From Nematostella vectensis (Eukaryota; Cnidaria; Anthozoa; Actiniaria; Edwardsiidae), in the NCBI RefSeq assembly GCF_932526225.1, contig NC_064046.1:9509719-9573718 (forward strand): a DNA stretch of 64,000 nt, given 5' to 3'. Shown one piece after another: positions 50,801-62,073 of this stretch; position 1 is the stretch's first letter; each line of letters starts with the position of its first letter. A program made the translations under genes and the position numbers. The notes below the pieces were generated by a model, which saw only the letters and a list, made by a program, of their open reading frames with translations, was not told where the DNA came from and searched no databases.

Positions 50801-51888
50801 ACTCTCTTACGTTTCTTATCGGTATGGTCGGTGTTTAGGTGTTTGGTGTATACAGTCCTGTTCCCCTAAGGGTCAATCCTGGTTTCTATGGCTACGGACG
50901 ATCGTTCTTTTTCACGTGTAAACCGGAGTACAAGGTAAACTCAATCAAGAGCAAGTGACCATATTTACTAGTTGCTGCCAATAATCCATTTATTTACGAA
51001 GCATATTCATTATCATGATGACGTCTCAGCGTGTCATGAACAATAATGTACGCAAGAGACGCAGTCGTTGTTCATGACACGCTGTGTCTTCTTTTGTGCA
51101 TCTATTAGAGGACAGACGTACAAAAAATGAGATTTATTTGTTTTATACAACGTTAGATTTAAGTTTTGGTGAGCGCGCGCGTTAGCTGACGCCAAGCGTC
51201 CTCTAATAACACATGGACCTTTGGCCAATCAGAGCGCGCTATTTACGCATGTCTTTGTAAAATTTCTTATCGTCATCCATCGTTTATCATAACATCATAG
51301 TCATTTATCGTCACCATCACCGTCATACATTATCATCATACAGTGATTTCCAACTTGTTCCTGTGAGCCCACAACCCTACAGGCTAAACGGCAGCTGGAA
51401 ATAGAGCCTATAGAATCATGGATGTCAACCCTTGCATTTTCAGGTGTACCCGTGTAGCGGGAAGAACGAGTACTACCTTAACTGCAACACAGACAGTCTG
51501 GCCTTCGGCTGCAGCGAGTAAGTGACCATATCCCCACCCCTCCCCCAGAGGCGGATCTAGAATTTCCCGAAGAGATGTGGGGAATTCTCCCAAACATTTC
51601 TTCTAAACTTCGGTCAGAAGGAAGAGTCACCGCATCCCCACTACTCCCCCCTATGTAAAATGCGTGAGTTAAAACGAGAATGCGTCTGCTTACTCTCTTT
51701 GACCATCAGATGCCATTAAACAACCTAAACATTAATTTATCATTTTTTTCAGCGGTTTGTTTGGCCTGTGGCTAGACAGTGAGCTGTATCGCGGGCGCAG
51801 CACAGCCTGTGAAACTTACAACAGTGACGTTTTGTCTGCGAATGAGGATTTCATCTGTATAGGTCTGGAGGTCTGGACATTTGCATAA
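47881..51888 (+). CDS. TLDc-domain protein
   Basis: Exons: 47881-47967, 49068-49208, 50839-50934, 51444-51517, 51753-51888. The phases agree from the second exon on. The TLDc fold typical of OXR1, NCOA7 and TLDC proteins is clear: NAWILLYSTFTHGISLKTLY, TPIMLVIKDSQGYVFG, NPGFYGYGRSFFFTC, DSLAFGCSDGLFGLWLDSEL, YRGRSTACETY and the end GLEVWTFA with TAA at 51886-51888. A stand-alone start at ATGATG 47881 gives about 178 residues; the alternative is that cag at 47892-47894 is an acceptor and upstream exons contribute. The first exon ends CATGAAAAG before gcgagt, which would be a GC donor. TLDc proteins protect against oxidative damage and bind the V-ATPase in other animals; the role here is inference. 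Confidence 0.8.
47968..48740. repeat. 30-bp minisatellite
   Basis: About 25 copies of gtagcactcggcagaggaag gttggggata. It begins directly after the TLDc exon ending at 47967 but, unlike other arrays here, does not copy the exon end. Open frames of 94-311 residues on both strands follow from the 30-bp period. Confidence 0.95.
49068..49208 (+). CDS. TLDc exon 2
   Basis: The acceptor is tttctgctttag; the donor is GATAT|gtaagt, phase 0 at both ends. It encodes LSEFVPGNAWILLYSTFTHG and the following SLKTLYYRL strand. Its end seeds the next array. Confidence 0.9.
49176..50035 (+). repeat. 130-180-bp array of the TLDc exon 2 end plus donor
   Basis: About six copies beginning gtgattaaagatagcaaagg atatgtaagtccacttg, then ctaaagatgtattcatccca and gaatacaagatgtcagaaac. 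The first 24 nt copy the exon end (gtgattaaagatagccaaggatat), and gtaagt follows in most copies. Unit length varies by deletions in the tail. Confidence 0.92.
50036..50838 (+). other. TLDc intron remainder
   Basis: No gene or clear repeat is recognised in this stretch, which ends in the acceptor cggtgtttag. Confidence 0.6.
50839..51888 (+). CDS. TLDc exons 3-5
   Basis: Exons 50839-50934 (phase 0), 51444-51517 (phase 0 to 2) and 51753-51888 carry VFGVYSPVPLRVNPGFYG, NEYYLNCNTDSLAFGCSD and the C-terminal half of the TLDc domain. Donors are gtaaac and gtaagt; acceptors are gtttag, tttcag and ttttttcag. An AATAAA stands at 52076, a plausible polyadenylation signal. Confidence 0.9.
51027..51245. 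mobile_element. Interspersed repeat, second copy, with 17-bp palindrome
   Basis: The region shares gctgacgccaagcgtcc, taataacacatg and tttgttttatacaac with 35700-36030. At its left edge the arms CAGCGTGTCATGAACAA (51027-51043) and TTGTTCATGACACGCTG (51068-51084) are exact inverse complements. Confidence 0.68.
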
Positions 51889-52329
51889 TCGCCAAATAGA
51901 CGTGTCACGTGTTTCTATACTTTGCGTTGGAATCATTGGTGGTGGCTAGTGTGATAGTGGAACTAAAATGCCAAACATTAGTGTGAAGAGTCAACGCCCT
52001 TCAGCCCATAGAAAGATACGCCAAAGTATGACAGTCATTAATATCGAAAGAAAAAAAAGAATAGAATATTAAAATAATAAACATATTTATTGTATTGACA
52101 GCTGGGCTCATATTTACAATCGCGTCTCCAGGGGGAGGGGGGTTAATGGCTCCGGACCCCACCCAACTTATTTGCGTAGATGACGTTTCTGTGCATCTGT
52201 ATATAAAAAAAGCTTAGATTAGGAAACAATCCCTAAGGCTAGTGAATTACTGAAATGCCCTGAATTGTTCTCTATAAACACCCCTGTATTTAAATTTAGT
52301 ATTGAAACCGCCGTTCATTGCCATCTGGT

Positions 52330-53395
52330 GACCACCAGGCGTGGATTATTCTCTTTTATTTAGAGGCTTCCTCCACACTAATATGAAACAAAAAAATACA
52401 ACAATTAACACAAAAACAGACAACAATAAGTGCCGAGAGGGGAGGCGAACGGACTCGAGGGCCACACTGTTTTCCAGTTATGCACCCGATCGGGGTCAAA
52501 ATCAGAGTTCAATTTGTTGAAATATAGTGTTTTTACATTTTTCTTAAAAGATTCAACAGAAGGAGAAGATCTAATAGGTTCTGGAAGACTGTTCCATAGT
52601 TTTATAATGCGATTGAAAGAGTGAACCCCTGAAAAGTGATGTACGGAAACGATTAGGGCGGAAAGTTAGTGTAGCGGATGCAGCCCTAGTGCTCTATTAA
52701 CTGTGACAAATTTGTCTAATGGAAGGTCATGGTCCTCCGTAATGGCTTTGAAGAGGAAACACAGATCTTTGTATTCTAGCCAGTGTGACAGGGGGAGTAA
52801 ATTCAAAGTTAGAAGGCGTGATATATAGTTGGGTCTCAGGTCAGGATTCGAGTGGCAGGAAAGGATAAAACGCGTTGCGCGCCTCTGCACGCCCTCACAC
52901 AGACGTAAGTTGGAATTTTTTTACTGTAACCGAGGTGTGAGCGCACGAAGGTGATATACAGTAACTTCTTGCGATCAGTCTCTTTTATTGCGCAATGCCG
53001 GCGAAAATGCCGAGCATCCGGTTAGCTTTGGCAACCCCTTTTCGTGTGAAGGCTCCATGAGAGGGAGTTGTTGACCGTAACACCAAGATCTTTCTGCGAG
53101 GTGACATTCGCCAGGGCAAGGTCACCCAGTAAGTAGGGACTGATCGCGAGAGATGGAGCTTCGCTGGTACGCTTCTTAGTTATTCTCAAGGTCTCACACT
53201 TGGTAACATTGAAAGATAGTTCCCATATGCTGGACCAGTAAAGGAGACTGTCCAGGTTCCGTTGAAGGGACTGATGGTCGGCTGGGCCATCTATTTGACG
53301 AGAGCACTTTGCGTCATTTAAAAATGGGAAATACTCATTATCTTGCTCGGTCGCTAAATAGACTTCAATACTCTCTTGCTTCAAATCAGTCCTAC
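52330..53395 (-). mobile_element. Decayed non-LTR retrotransposon, 3' part
   Basis: On the minus strand two ORF pieces resemble the C-terminal part of a LINE reverse transcriptase: DSLLYWSSIWELSFNVTKCE with ITKK and QKDLGVTVNNSLSWSLHT (53384-53022), then QRRATRFILSC with LLTLNLLPLSHWLEYKDLCF (52890-52666). They are separated by a frame break, and the catalytic YxDD part has decayed or is missing (NDAKCSRQID stands where ADDTK would be). The element is 5' truncated near 53395. The terminal RRAT region fits CR1/Rex/Jockey-group elements; the exact clade is open. Confidence 0.78.
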
Positions 53396-53990
53396 CTTGT
53401 AGTGGTACTTATAGTTTTCCTTAATTAGAGTGGACCTTCCAGTTCTTCCGAACCACCCCTGGCTACGGGCCTGTATTTAAGAACTGGTCAGTATTGATTA
53501 TATTTTTCTTGTTGCGTCCAGCAGCATTCGTTATTTTCAAAGCTCTCGCTCGACTGGGGCCTTCTTACGGAAAAGTCCATGTTTCCGGTGACAGCACCCG
53601 CCAGCATTGGACAGAGGAAATGTCAGAAAGTCAATTTCCCATTTTCATTGTCCTATAGTCAGTCAAGCGAAAATTCGCCAGCAATGCTGACAGGTGTTGG
53701 CGCAGTTTGCACGGGGCTCAACTGTCACTGGTAATAAGCACTTACGATCAAGCTGAAGTGCAGAAAGGCGTAAGCGCAAACGGAAGCGCAACACAAGTGA
53801 GAATTGGTCAAACACAAGCTCAAGAACATCAAGCAGTCGCGTTCTCTTGTCCACCCCCGCCAATCCTGAGTACGCGCCTGATCTTTTACAATCAGGGGAC
53901 TGTTCCTGAGCACAGAACAAAGCCGCAACTATGGTAGAGTCTTATAATCAACAATTTCTCTGGTGTTCGTATAAAGAACCTACAAGAACC
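53396..53990. other. Convergent intergenic space, MITE end
   Basis: Contains a MITE end accacccctggctacgggcctg at 53450-53471. It lies between the TLDc gene and the 3' end of the helicase-RBR gene. No gene is supported. Confidence 0.55.
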
Positions 53991-54950
53991 TACAAATCTC
54001 ATTCACAGTCTCGTTGGTTACAATGCCCCTGGTGACAGTTCACAGAATACAAATCTCATTCAGTCTCATTGGGTACAATGGCCCTGGTGACAGTTCACAG
54101 AACAGAATACAAATCTCATTCAGTCTCATTGGGTACAATGACCCTGGTGACAGTTCACAGAACAGAATACAAATCTCATTCAGTCTCATTGGGTACAATG
54201 CCCCTGGTGACAGTTCACAGAATACAAATCGCATTCAGTCTCATTGGGTACAATGACCCTGGTGACAGTTCACAGAATACAAATCGCATTCAGTCTCATT
54301 GGGTACAATGACCCTGGTGACAGTTCACAGAATACAAATCGCATTCAGTCTCAATGATTACAATGACCCTGGTGACAGTTCACAGAATACAAATCTCATT
54401 CAGTCTCATTGGGTACAATGACCCTGGTGAAAGTTCACAGATTACAAATCTCATTCAGTCTCATTGGGTATAATGCCCCAGGTGACAGTTCACAGAACAG
54501 AATACAAATCGCATTCAGTCTCATTGGGTACAATGACCCTGTTGACAGTTCACAGAATACAAATCTCATTCAGTCTCATTGGGTACAATGCACCAGGTGA
54601 CAGTTCACAGAACAGAATACAAATCGCATTCAGTCTCATTGGGTATAATGACCATGGTGACAGTTCACAGAACACAAATCTTATTCAGTCTCATTGGGTA
54701 CAATGCCCCTGGTGACAGTTCACAGAATACAAATCGCATTCAGTCTCATTGGGTACAATGACCCTGGTGACAGTTCACAGAATACAAATCGCATTCAGTC
54801 TCATTGGGTACAATGATCCTGGTGACAGTTCACAGAACACAAATCTCATTCAGTCTCATTGATTACAATGCAGATGGTGATTGTACACAGAACAGAAATC
54901 TCATTCAGTCTCATTAATTACAATGCCTCTGGTGATCGTACACAGCCCCA
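53990..54950. repeat. 46-55-bp array grown from the helicase-RBR stop-codon region
   Basis: About 19 copies of aatctcattcagtctcattg ggtacaatgaccctggtgac agttcacagaa. The last unit (about 54900-54945) is the real gene end: on the minus strand it reads the final codons, TAA at 54914-54916 and the first 3' UTR bases. Units next to the gene (tgattgtacacag) resemble the coding sequence more than distant ones do. Confidence 0.92.
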
Positions 54951-55691
54951 CTTGAATCAAACAACTTCATACAGTTCCAGTGGATATGTGCCCCACATTT
55001 ACATCCCATGTAAGAACAACCTTGATTTTTCTCGATCCCTGTTCTGCATTTTGGACAGCGCTTCCTGTTTAAAGGGTCTTCCCGCATCCATTTTTCTACC
55101 AGGTGTTCCTGACCAATCTCTGTTTTCGATAAAGCGTAGTCCTCGCACGAGATACCCACGTGGTAAGACTTGTGGCAGCACGTGCAAACCTCAGTTTCAC
55201 ATTCACTGCACTTGAACATCTTCCCGTCACCACGAACGCGGTACACCATTGGACAATCCGGTGATGGACAATGACGTGCCTTATCCTGATTGGCCGCAAC
55301 AAACGACTCAAGGGATGCCGTGATTATGTCATTTACGATGTCCCATTCTTTGAGGTTGTCTACGTCGTGGATAGCTAGCAATGTGCTGCAATCTTCGTAT
55401 GCGCATGTGAGCGGGAACTGCTTAGCCTCGATAAGATTGATGACACAACCTCGGCAGTACACGTGACCACACGTTGCAAGTTGATAGGGATTGTCCACCT
55501 CACAAAAACATGCAGGGCACAGCTCTTGATCCTCCGCCAAGAAATTCGCGTCCGCAGCCGGCAGCGACTGTTTTGCTTTCTCAAATTTTGCCATCAGGTT
55601 TACAAGAGCTTCCGACGTACCGTTCAGCGTAATCACGTGCGTTCTCAGGTCAACTGAAATATCACAGATCTCTGGAACCGCATCGTATAAG
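54914..55691 (-). CDS. Helicase-RBR exon 3 (RBR module)
   Basis: The acceptor is ttgaaatccag. It completes the KH-like segment (LRTHVITLNGTSEALVNLM) and carries RING1, IBR and RING2. The predicted catalytic cysteine is Cys2144 (NQGC). Tyr2146 stands where most RBR ligases have histidine. Confidence 0.92.
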
Positions 55692-58600
55692 CTGGATTTC
55701 AAAAGTCGTATTTTAGTAAAGAATAAGACCATGTACAAAGCGTCTGTCCGTCCGTCCGTCCGTCCGTCTGTCTCAAATAAAATATATAATCTAAATACAA
55801 TACCTCTTCAGGCCACTCCCAAAGCGCCGGAGCAACTCTTTGAGAAGGCCCCGCGGTTTGTCTGGCCCACGGAGCTCAATAATTTCAGTCTTGCTGCCAG
55901 TCAGAATCATGTCCAGCAGAAATGCTTGTATCTCTTGCGCAGCCTGCTCACGGTGATCACTAGTTCCATACACGTGGATAGCGTCGCCACTTGGCGCGGC
56001 ACGTAGCACCGTCTTTGTCGCCTGTTCGATCTCTCGAAGTTTTCTTCTGAACGCTGCACTTTTGATCGCCTGCAAATAGGAAACAACAATTATTATATTC
56101 TTTGGGCAGATAGATGGACTTTATGTGCGTTTTTTAAAAGGGGGGGGGGGGGGGCACGGTGCGATTCTGTAAAATGGTTACACAATTTCTTGCAATGTCG
56201 AGAGGACTATTGGGTTCTCAATATATGACAGAAAGTATAAGACATTATCTTCGTGACTATGAATAGGTTGCAAACATTCATTGCAACAACAGTCTTGTGA
56301 ATAGATGCTACTAAGGAATTAATTTATACGCTATAAAGTATTAAAAGACAAGAACGGAAAACAAAAAAACATATGCGTGTTCTTTCAAATAAGAACCTAC
56401 TTTTCCCTACAAGGCTGATTAGGATATAATAAAAAGGATGCTTAAAAATGCTAAATTCCATCCTGTTGTTTCATAATCTCTAAGTTCTAATATGCGGGCG
56501 CTAAATGTAAGTGGTTTCTTCCACGTTTCCATATTTTGTAATGACTGAGCATAAGAGTTTTCCAAAATCATGGAGCTTACCCTCTGAGAGCAAGTCTCCT
56601 GTAAGTCGACCTTATCGCCTTGAAAGGAGCTATTTAAGTATTTGATGGCCTCGAGGTAGTGAGTCATACACTCACTCTGTACTTGCAGTGCCACACGCTT
56701 TGAACCTTCCTTTGGTTGGAGCAGATCGACTGTGAGACGGCAGCCACACTCCGACGCACACTCTTGCCTCAAGTCATTAATGACATCCTTTACCCCTGGC
56801 TCAATAACGTCATATATGTATTGTGGACAGGTAAGGCATGTCTTCAAGAAACAGGTAATCTTTAACTCCACATCCCAGTCTTCCAGACGAGATGTTGTGA
56901 TACCATCTAGCTCTTTTGCCACATTTGCCCCTTCAATAGGATCACGGAAATATATTATTGCGAAGGCTGTGAAGGCTTGGTTTGGATTCCTTAGCGAGAC
57001 CTCAAAGGACGCATCGTCATCAAGGATCTTCATGACCAGTTTTTTTAATTCTTCTTTCTGTGAGTCTAGCTCTTCATCTGTGGTTTTTGGTCTTCTCTGG
57101 TAGTGGATTTGTATTTGTTGCTCAGGGTTTGTGATACCTATTGATGGAGACAGGCATTCCAACGCAAGTTTGATGTCATTCTTGGTTATTTTCTCACCTT
57201 GATTTAGATTTTGGATAAAAATTGAATTCGCATCCCATTTGTCTTTTTGAACCTTGGCAGTGGTATTTCCGATCAGAAGTGGACGCGGCCTTTGGCCATT
57301 GGCCGGAAGGATGCTCATGACTTTATACAAATTGTCACGGTCAAAAGTAAAATCCACCTTGGCACGACCGCTTTCAATTCGTCTATTCCAGCTGACCTTT
57401 ATTTTAAACGTTTTTTCCCTTCTGCATGGTGAAGGCCCCTGGAATTCGTTGTAAGGCCATACACGAAAACCATAGGCAACAGATGATTCCGCCACTGCTT
57501 TCATTGCTTGCTCTGCGTCCTCGTACATGGCGAATAACGTCTCGTTTTTAACAGAATATTCAACAAGTCCGCCGTAGCTATTGAGATTAGAAAGAATTTG
57601 CTCCGGAGTTAATTCCCCAATCTTCCTAACGACAACAGAGCGATACATATCTTCCATCAGGATCTGTTGTACTGCAAGACCTTTGCCAACAACGAACCGT
57701 ACACGCGAAGTCTGATTGAGAGGGATCTCTTTTTCCTCTCTCTGAAGTTGCTGTCTTCCTTCATCAAGAACCTTATTGATAACTTCAGCAGCTGTCTTGT
57801 GATGCTTCGTTGGAATAAAGGTTTTAATTACCCCATGATCTGCTTTGCATTCTATGTACACCTTGCTTCCGTCGCATATAGTGGATACTCTTTGTTGCAG
57901 CGATTGAAGTTTTTCTTTTGATGGCAAGAGCATCATTCGTCTCAACTTCTCACTGCATTTGATGGTGAACGGTCGAAGAATCTCTTCTTCAAGATTCTCA
58001 AGATCGAGTTGGATACTATTTCTGTCAACCGCGTCTAGAAGCCATGCCTCCTCGATTGGGGTGACATTAATTATGAAATCTTGTGTGGTCCTTAGTGTTT
58101 TCTCGTACACGAGAAACTTAGGCTCCGTTCCAATGAAATTGATAGCAGATGATGGATGAAGCTGAACGTACTCTCCATCATAAAGGTTCTTGTATCCTAC
58201 TCTGCTATGTCCTGAAAAGACACAAAGGTTTTCTGAGAAACATGACATTACGATTTTCTGAAGAGTCTCGTTGACTACTGCATCATCCAAAGGAGACCAT
58301 TTCCAGGTTCTCGCATTCTTAATAGACAGATCATGCTCAAGAGAAAATTTTAAATCTCTCATGGTGTCCTCTGCAAGACGCAATGCCTTCGCGTTCAAGC
58401 TTTTCTCGAAGCACCACCGCCCTCTGTCCCTGGGATCCTCATTCCACCACTCCTTGTACACGGCAAGAAGAGTGAGAAAGTCACCTTCGGATTGGCAAAA
58501 CTCGAACTTGTGCATATCGGCTTCTTTTTTTTCATCTTCAGTGCCCATTCGAAAAAAGACGCTTCCGTTGACGGTAGCGACAGAGCAGAGAACCAAGCAC

Positions 58601-61600
58601 TCGAGACCAACTTGACTATCAATACCTTCAAAAAGTAATCTCCCAAGGCGAGGCTCGAGAGGGACTTTACTCAGCTTTCTTCCAAGTTCAGTCAAAGAAC
58701 CGTTCTTTATAGCTCCTAGCTGGACAAGTGAGGCTACAGCTCGGTTAATCGATTCCTTAGACGGCGCTTCAACGTAGTCGAACTTAAAGGGGTCACTGAT
58801 TCCCAAGTCCATCAACTTCACTAAGGTCTGCCCAAGGTGTACTCGTAGAATCTCTGGCTGCGCACACTTTTCCATTGCTGTGTAATCTTTCTCCGTGTAT
58901 AAACGGTAACATTTACCGCTATCAGTGCGTCCGGCGCGACCCTTACGTTGGTCAGCGGAGCTTCGACTGATAACGGACACCTCTAAGATGTTGAGCCCGC
59001 GTTTCTCTTCGTACTTCATCTCCTTCGCCATTCCGGTGTCCACCACAAACTTCACTCCTGGAATGGTAATAGACGTCTCCGCACAGTTTGTAGAAAACAC
59101 AACCTTTCTTTTTCCTGGAAACTGTTGAAACACTTTCTGTTGGTCTTCCTGCAATAATTTTCCATGAAGTGGGAGACAAATGACTTCGAGCGGATTCACC
59201 TTGCTGCAAACTTTAGTTACAGCGCGATCGATTTCCGCAGGGCAAGTAAGAAAAACCAATACATCACCCGGTTCCTCAGTTCTGTGAATCTCTAGAACTT
59301 TATCGATCGCCTCGGAAACATAATCACTGCCACTGTTGAGAGAAGAATCCCCCTGCTTCCAGACAACCTCAACTGGAAATGTTCTTCCTGACACTTCGAC
59401 GACTGGGCATCCACCAAAGTAATCTTGAAAGAGTTTAGGATTGATGGTGGCAGATGTAATGATAACTTTCAGATCTGGTCGTTTGGGTAAAGTATGCTTG
59501 ATCATACCGATAAGCAAATCTGTGTTGACACTTCTCTCGTGGGCCTCGTCGATGATTATGCACGAGTATTTGGACAGGGTGTTGTCTTTTATACATTCCA
59601 TCAGGAGTGCATGGTCCGTGGTATATTGTAATCGGGTCGCTGGTCCAACATGTTTTTGCGAGCCTACCATGTAGCCCACGAGTTTCCCTACCTTCTGACC
59701 CATCTCCCTTGAAACTTGTTGAGCAAGGGAAGTCGCTGCAACTTTTCGTGGTTGAGTGCAGACAATTTGTCTCTTATCTGCAAGGCCAGCATCATAAAGG
59801 TATTGCCCTATCTGGGTACTTTTACCTGAACCTGTTTCGCCAATCAATACAGTTACTTGATTGTCTTTGATGGTCTGTATGATTTGAGACTTCCTGGCGT
59901 AAATCGGTAGTGCCGACTCAAGCCTTCGCTTTTCTCTGTTAAAGCGATTGGAAATTGTCATAAGCTCATGAAGGTCGTCTCTTAAGCTGTCAAGAGAAGC
60001 AAGGGCAATTTCGCAAAAGGAAGTGAATTCTTCCTTCTGTCTTTCGAGCTCATGTTGTTTCTGAACCAAGGTCTCCTTCATATTAAACAAACTCACATCA
60101 ATAAACTTACTTTTGCCTTTTCCTTTGCCTTTTCCGGAAATCTTTTCGATGGACTGATTAACAGAGTTGCATTTTCGCGTGTGTTGAGCAATAACCTGTT
60201 TTTGTTTCAGAACTAGTTGTCTTTTCAACTGGACCACGGGATCCAATAGGTGAATCCTTAATCCGTCCTCACCAATCCTTCCCCGAAGAATCGCCAACGC
60301 CTTTTCCATATCATGCTTTCCCGGAAATACCAGAAGAACCTCACCGGGACACAGCTCATCCTTTGTGACTGTGTAACAACAGTTAGCCAATGTCTTTTTC
60401 AAGTATGCCTGGCAATCTGTTAAAGACGCCGAGTCGCTTGAGGAGTGCGAAGGTATAAATGCAGAAAGCACATTTTCACTTTTGAAATTCAAATCCGGCA
60501 AGGACGTGTCCTGGTTTGGCAATTTGCTGTTGGAAATTGAATCAGGTCTCCTTTTCCCAAGAAATGGCGCCGGTGGTGTTGCACCAGTACAATTTGCAGT
60601 TTCATTTCCACCATGTTCTGCTGACTGAGGTCGCTGTTCGTGCTTCCGACCAGAAACAGATGTGTTGACTCTGTTAGAATTATTTCGTCCCCGGGGTTCT
60701 TTCTTCCTCGGATTTTGACTCAAAGTATTTCGGAAGGTAGTCTTGCCACTGTTTGTTAAAACGTGACCTTCCTTGGCACCTTTCCTAACGAACTTTTCGT
60801 CAAATGCACGCTTTACCCTGGCTGATCTTTGTTTCTTCGGATTTTGACTCGATGTTATTCTTGAAACAGATTCGCAACTGTTTGTAGAGAAGTTTTTTCC
60901 CCTACCTCCTTGCTCGAAACCTTTTGCGCGAAGTTTTGGCTTTTCGGTAGCTTTTCTTCCTTTTTTTGGAATCTTATTCGAAAGAATACTCGAGGAAGAT
61001 CCAGTGCTACTGTTTGAGAAGCTTCTCTGGCTGGCTCCGCACGTTACGTCTCTAGTTTCAGGGTTAATCAATACAGAACAGTGACTACTGGCCTTGCTCA
61101 TTTCATCTTCCCTTGGGTTTACACATGATCCAGACCGGTCACTACTGGTCTTGTTCATTCCGACTTCTCTTGTGTTTACACATGATCCAGACCCGTCACT
61201 ACTGGTCTTGTTCATTCTATCTTCTCTTGTGTTTACACATGATCCAGACCCGTCACTACTGGTCTTGTTTATTCCATCTTCCCTTGGGTTTACACATGAT
61301 TCAGACCCTTCACTACTGGTCTTGTTTATTCCATCTTCTCTTGGGTTTACACATGATCCAGACCCGTCACTACTGGTCTTGTTCATTCCAACTTCTCTTG
61401 TGTTTACACATGACCCAGACCCGTCACTACTGGTCTTGTTCATTCTATCTTCTCTTGTGTTTACACATGATCCAGACCCGTCACTACTGGTCTTGTTCAT
61501 TCCATCTTCTCTTGGGTTTACACATGATCCAGACCCGTCACTACTGGTCTTGTTCATTCCATCTTCCCTTGGGTTTACACATGATTCAGACCCTTCACTA

Positions 61601-62070
61601 CTGGTCTTGTTTATTCTATCTTCTCTTGGGTTTACACATGATCCAGACCCGTCACTACTGGTCTTGTTCATTCCAACTTCTCTTGTGTTTACACATGACC
61701 CAGACCCGTCACTACTGGTCTTGTTCATTCCAACTTCTCTTGTGTTTACACATGATCCAGACCCGTCACAACTGGTCTTGTTCATTCCATCTCCCCTTGG
61801 GTTTACACATGATTCATACCCTTCACTACTGGTCTTGTTTATTCCATCTTCCCTTGGGTTTACACATGATTCAGACCCTTCACTACTGGTCTTGTTTATT
61901 CCATCTTCTCTTGTGTTTACACATGATTCAGACCCGTCACTGCTGGTCTTGTTCATTCCATCTTCTCTTGGGTTAACACATGACTCAGACACGACATTAC
62001 TGGTATTGTTCTTTTCACCAGAAACACCACTGCTTGCCTTGTTTCCCATCCTTTGGCCTTCTTGGCTCAT
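54914..62070 (-). CDS. DEAH-box RNA helicase fused to an RBR ubiquitin ligase
   Basis: Three coding exons: 62070-56581, 56069-55804, 55691-54914; phases agree (CAGAGG|gtaagc, AAGAG|gtattg, aaatccag|C) and the product is 2177 residues. Sixteen 19-residue repeats lie at residues 29-332, then a basic low-complexity region. The helicase core follows: GETGSGKST at 744-752, DEAH at 841-844, SAT, TNCAETSITIPG, QRKGRAGR near 1040. Next are helicase-associated and RNA-binding-like regions. The C terminus is RING1 from Cys1977 (CPACFCEV, CGHVYCRGC), IBR (CPSPDCPMVYRVRGDGKMFKC) and RING2 (CPKCRTGIEKNQGCSYMGC). The layout is that of plant DEAH11/DEAH12 proteins. It should unwind or remodel RNA and transfer ubiquitin; substrates are unknown. 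Antisense ORFs over it are artefacts. Confidence 0.93.
55692..55803 (-). other. Helicase-RBR intron 2 with (CCGT)n
   Basis: A 112-bp intron containing about six ccgt units at 55744-55768 and an in-frame stop when read from exon 2. Confidence 0.85.
55804..56069 (-). CDS. Helicase-RBR exon 2
   Basis: The minus-strand acceptor is cctatttgcag and the donor AAGAG|gtattg, phase 0 to 2. It encodes AIKSAAFRRKLREIEQATK and GDAIHVYGTSDHREQAAQEI, which looks like a KH-type nucleic-acid-binding segment. Confidence 0.88.
56070..56580 (-). other. Helicase-RBR intron 1
   Basis: AT-rich intron with a G run of about 15 at 56138-56153. No other feature is seen. Confidence 0.8.
56581..62070 (-). CDS. Helicase-RBR exon 1 (helicase core)
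   Basis: This unusually long 1830-codon exon starts at ATG 62070 and ends at TCTCAGAGG|gtaagc. Reading on to 56419 would give a stop in intron sequence. It contains the repeats, the helicase core, HA2-like region and an RRM/KH-like stretch. Confidence 0.92.
61083..61988 (-). repeat. 57-bp coding minisatellite (16 x 19 residues)
   Basis: Sixteen in-frame copies encode variants of ESCVNPREDGMNKTSSDGS (T/P at position 6, V/D, M/I, D/E). The length is a multiple of three and no copy breaks the frame, so copy number can change without loss of the gene. Each copy has one conserved Cys. Secondary structure is predicted to be absent. Confidence 0.95.
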
Positions 62071-62073
62071 TAT

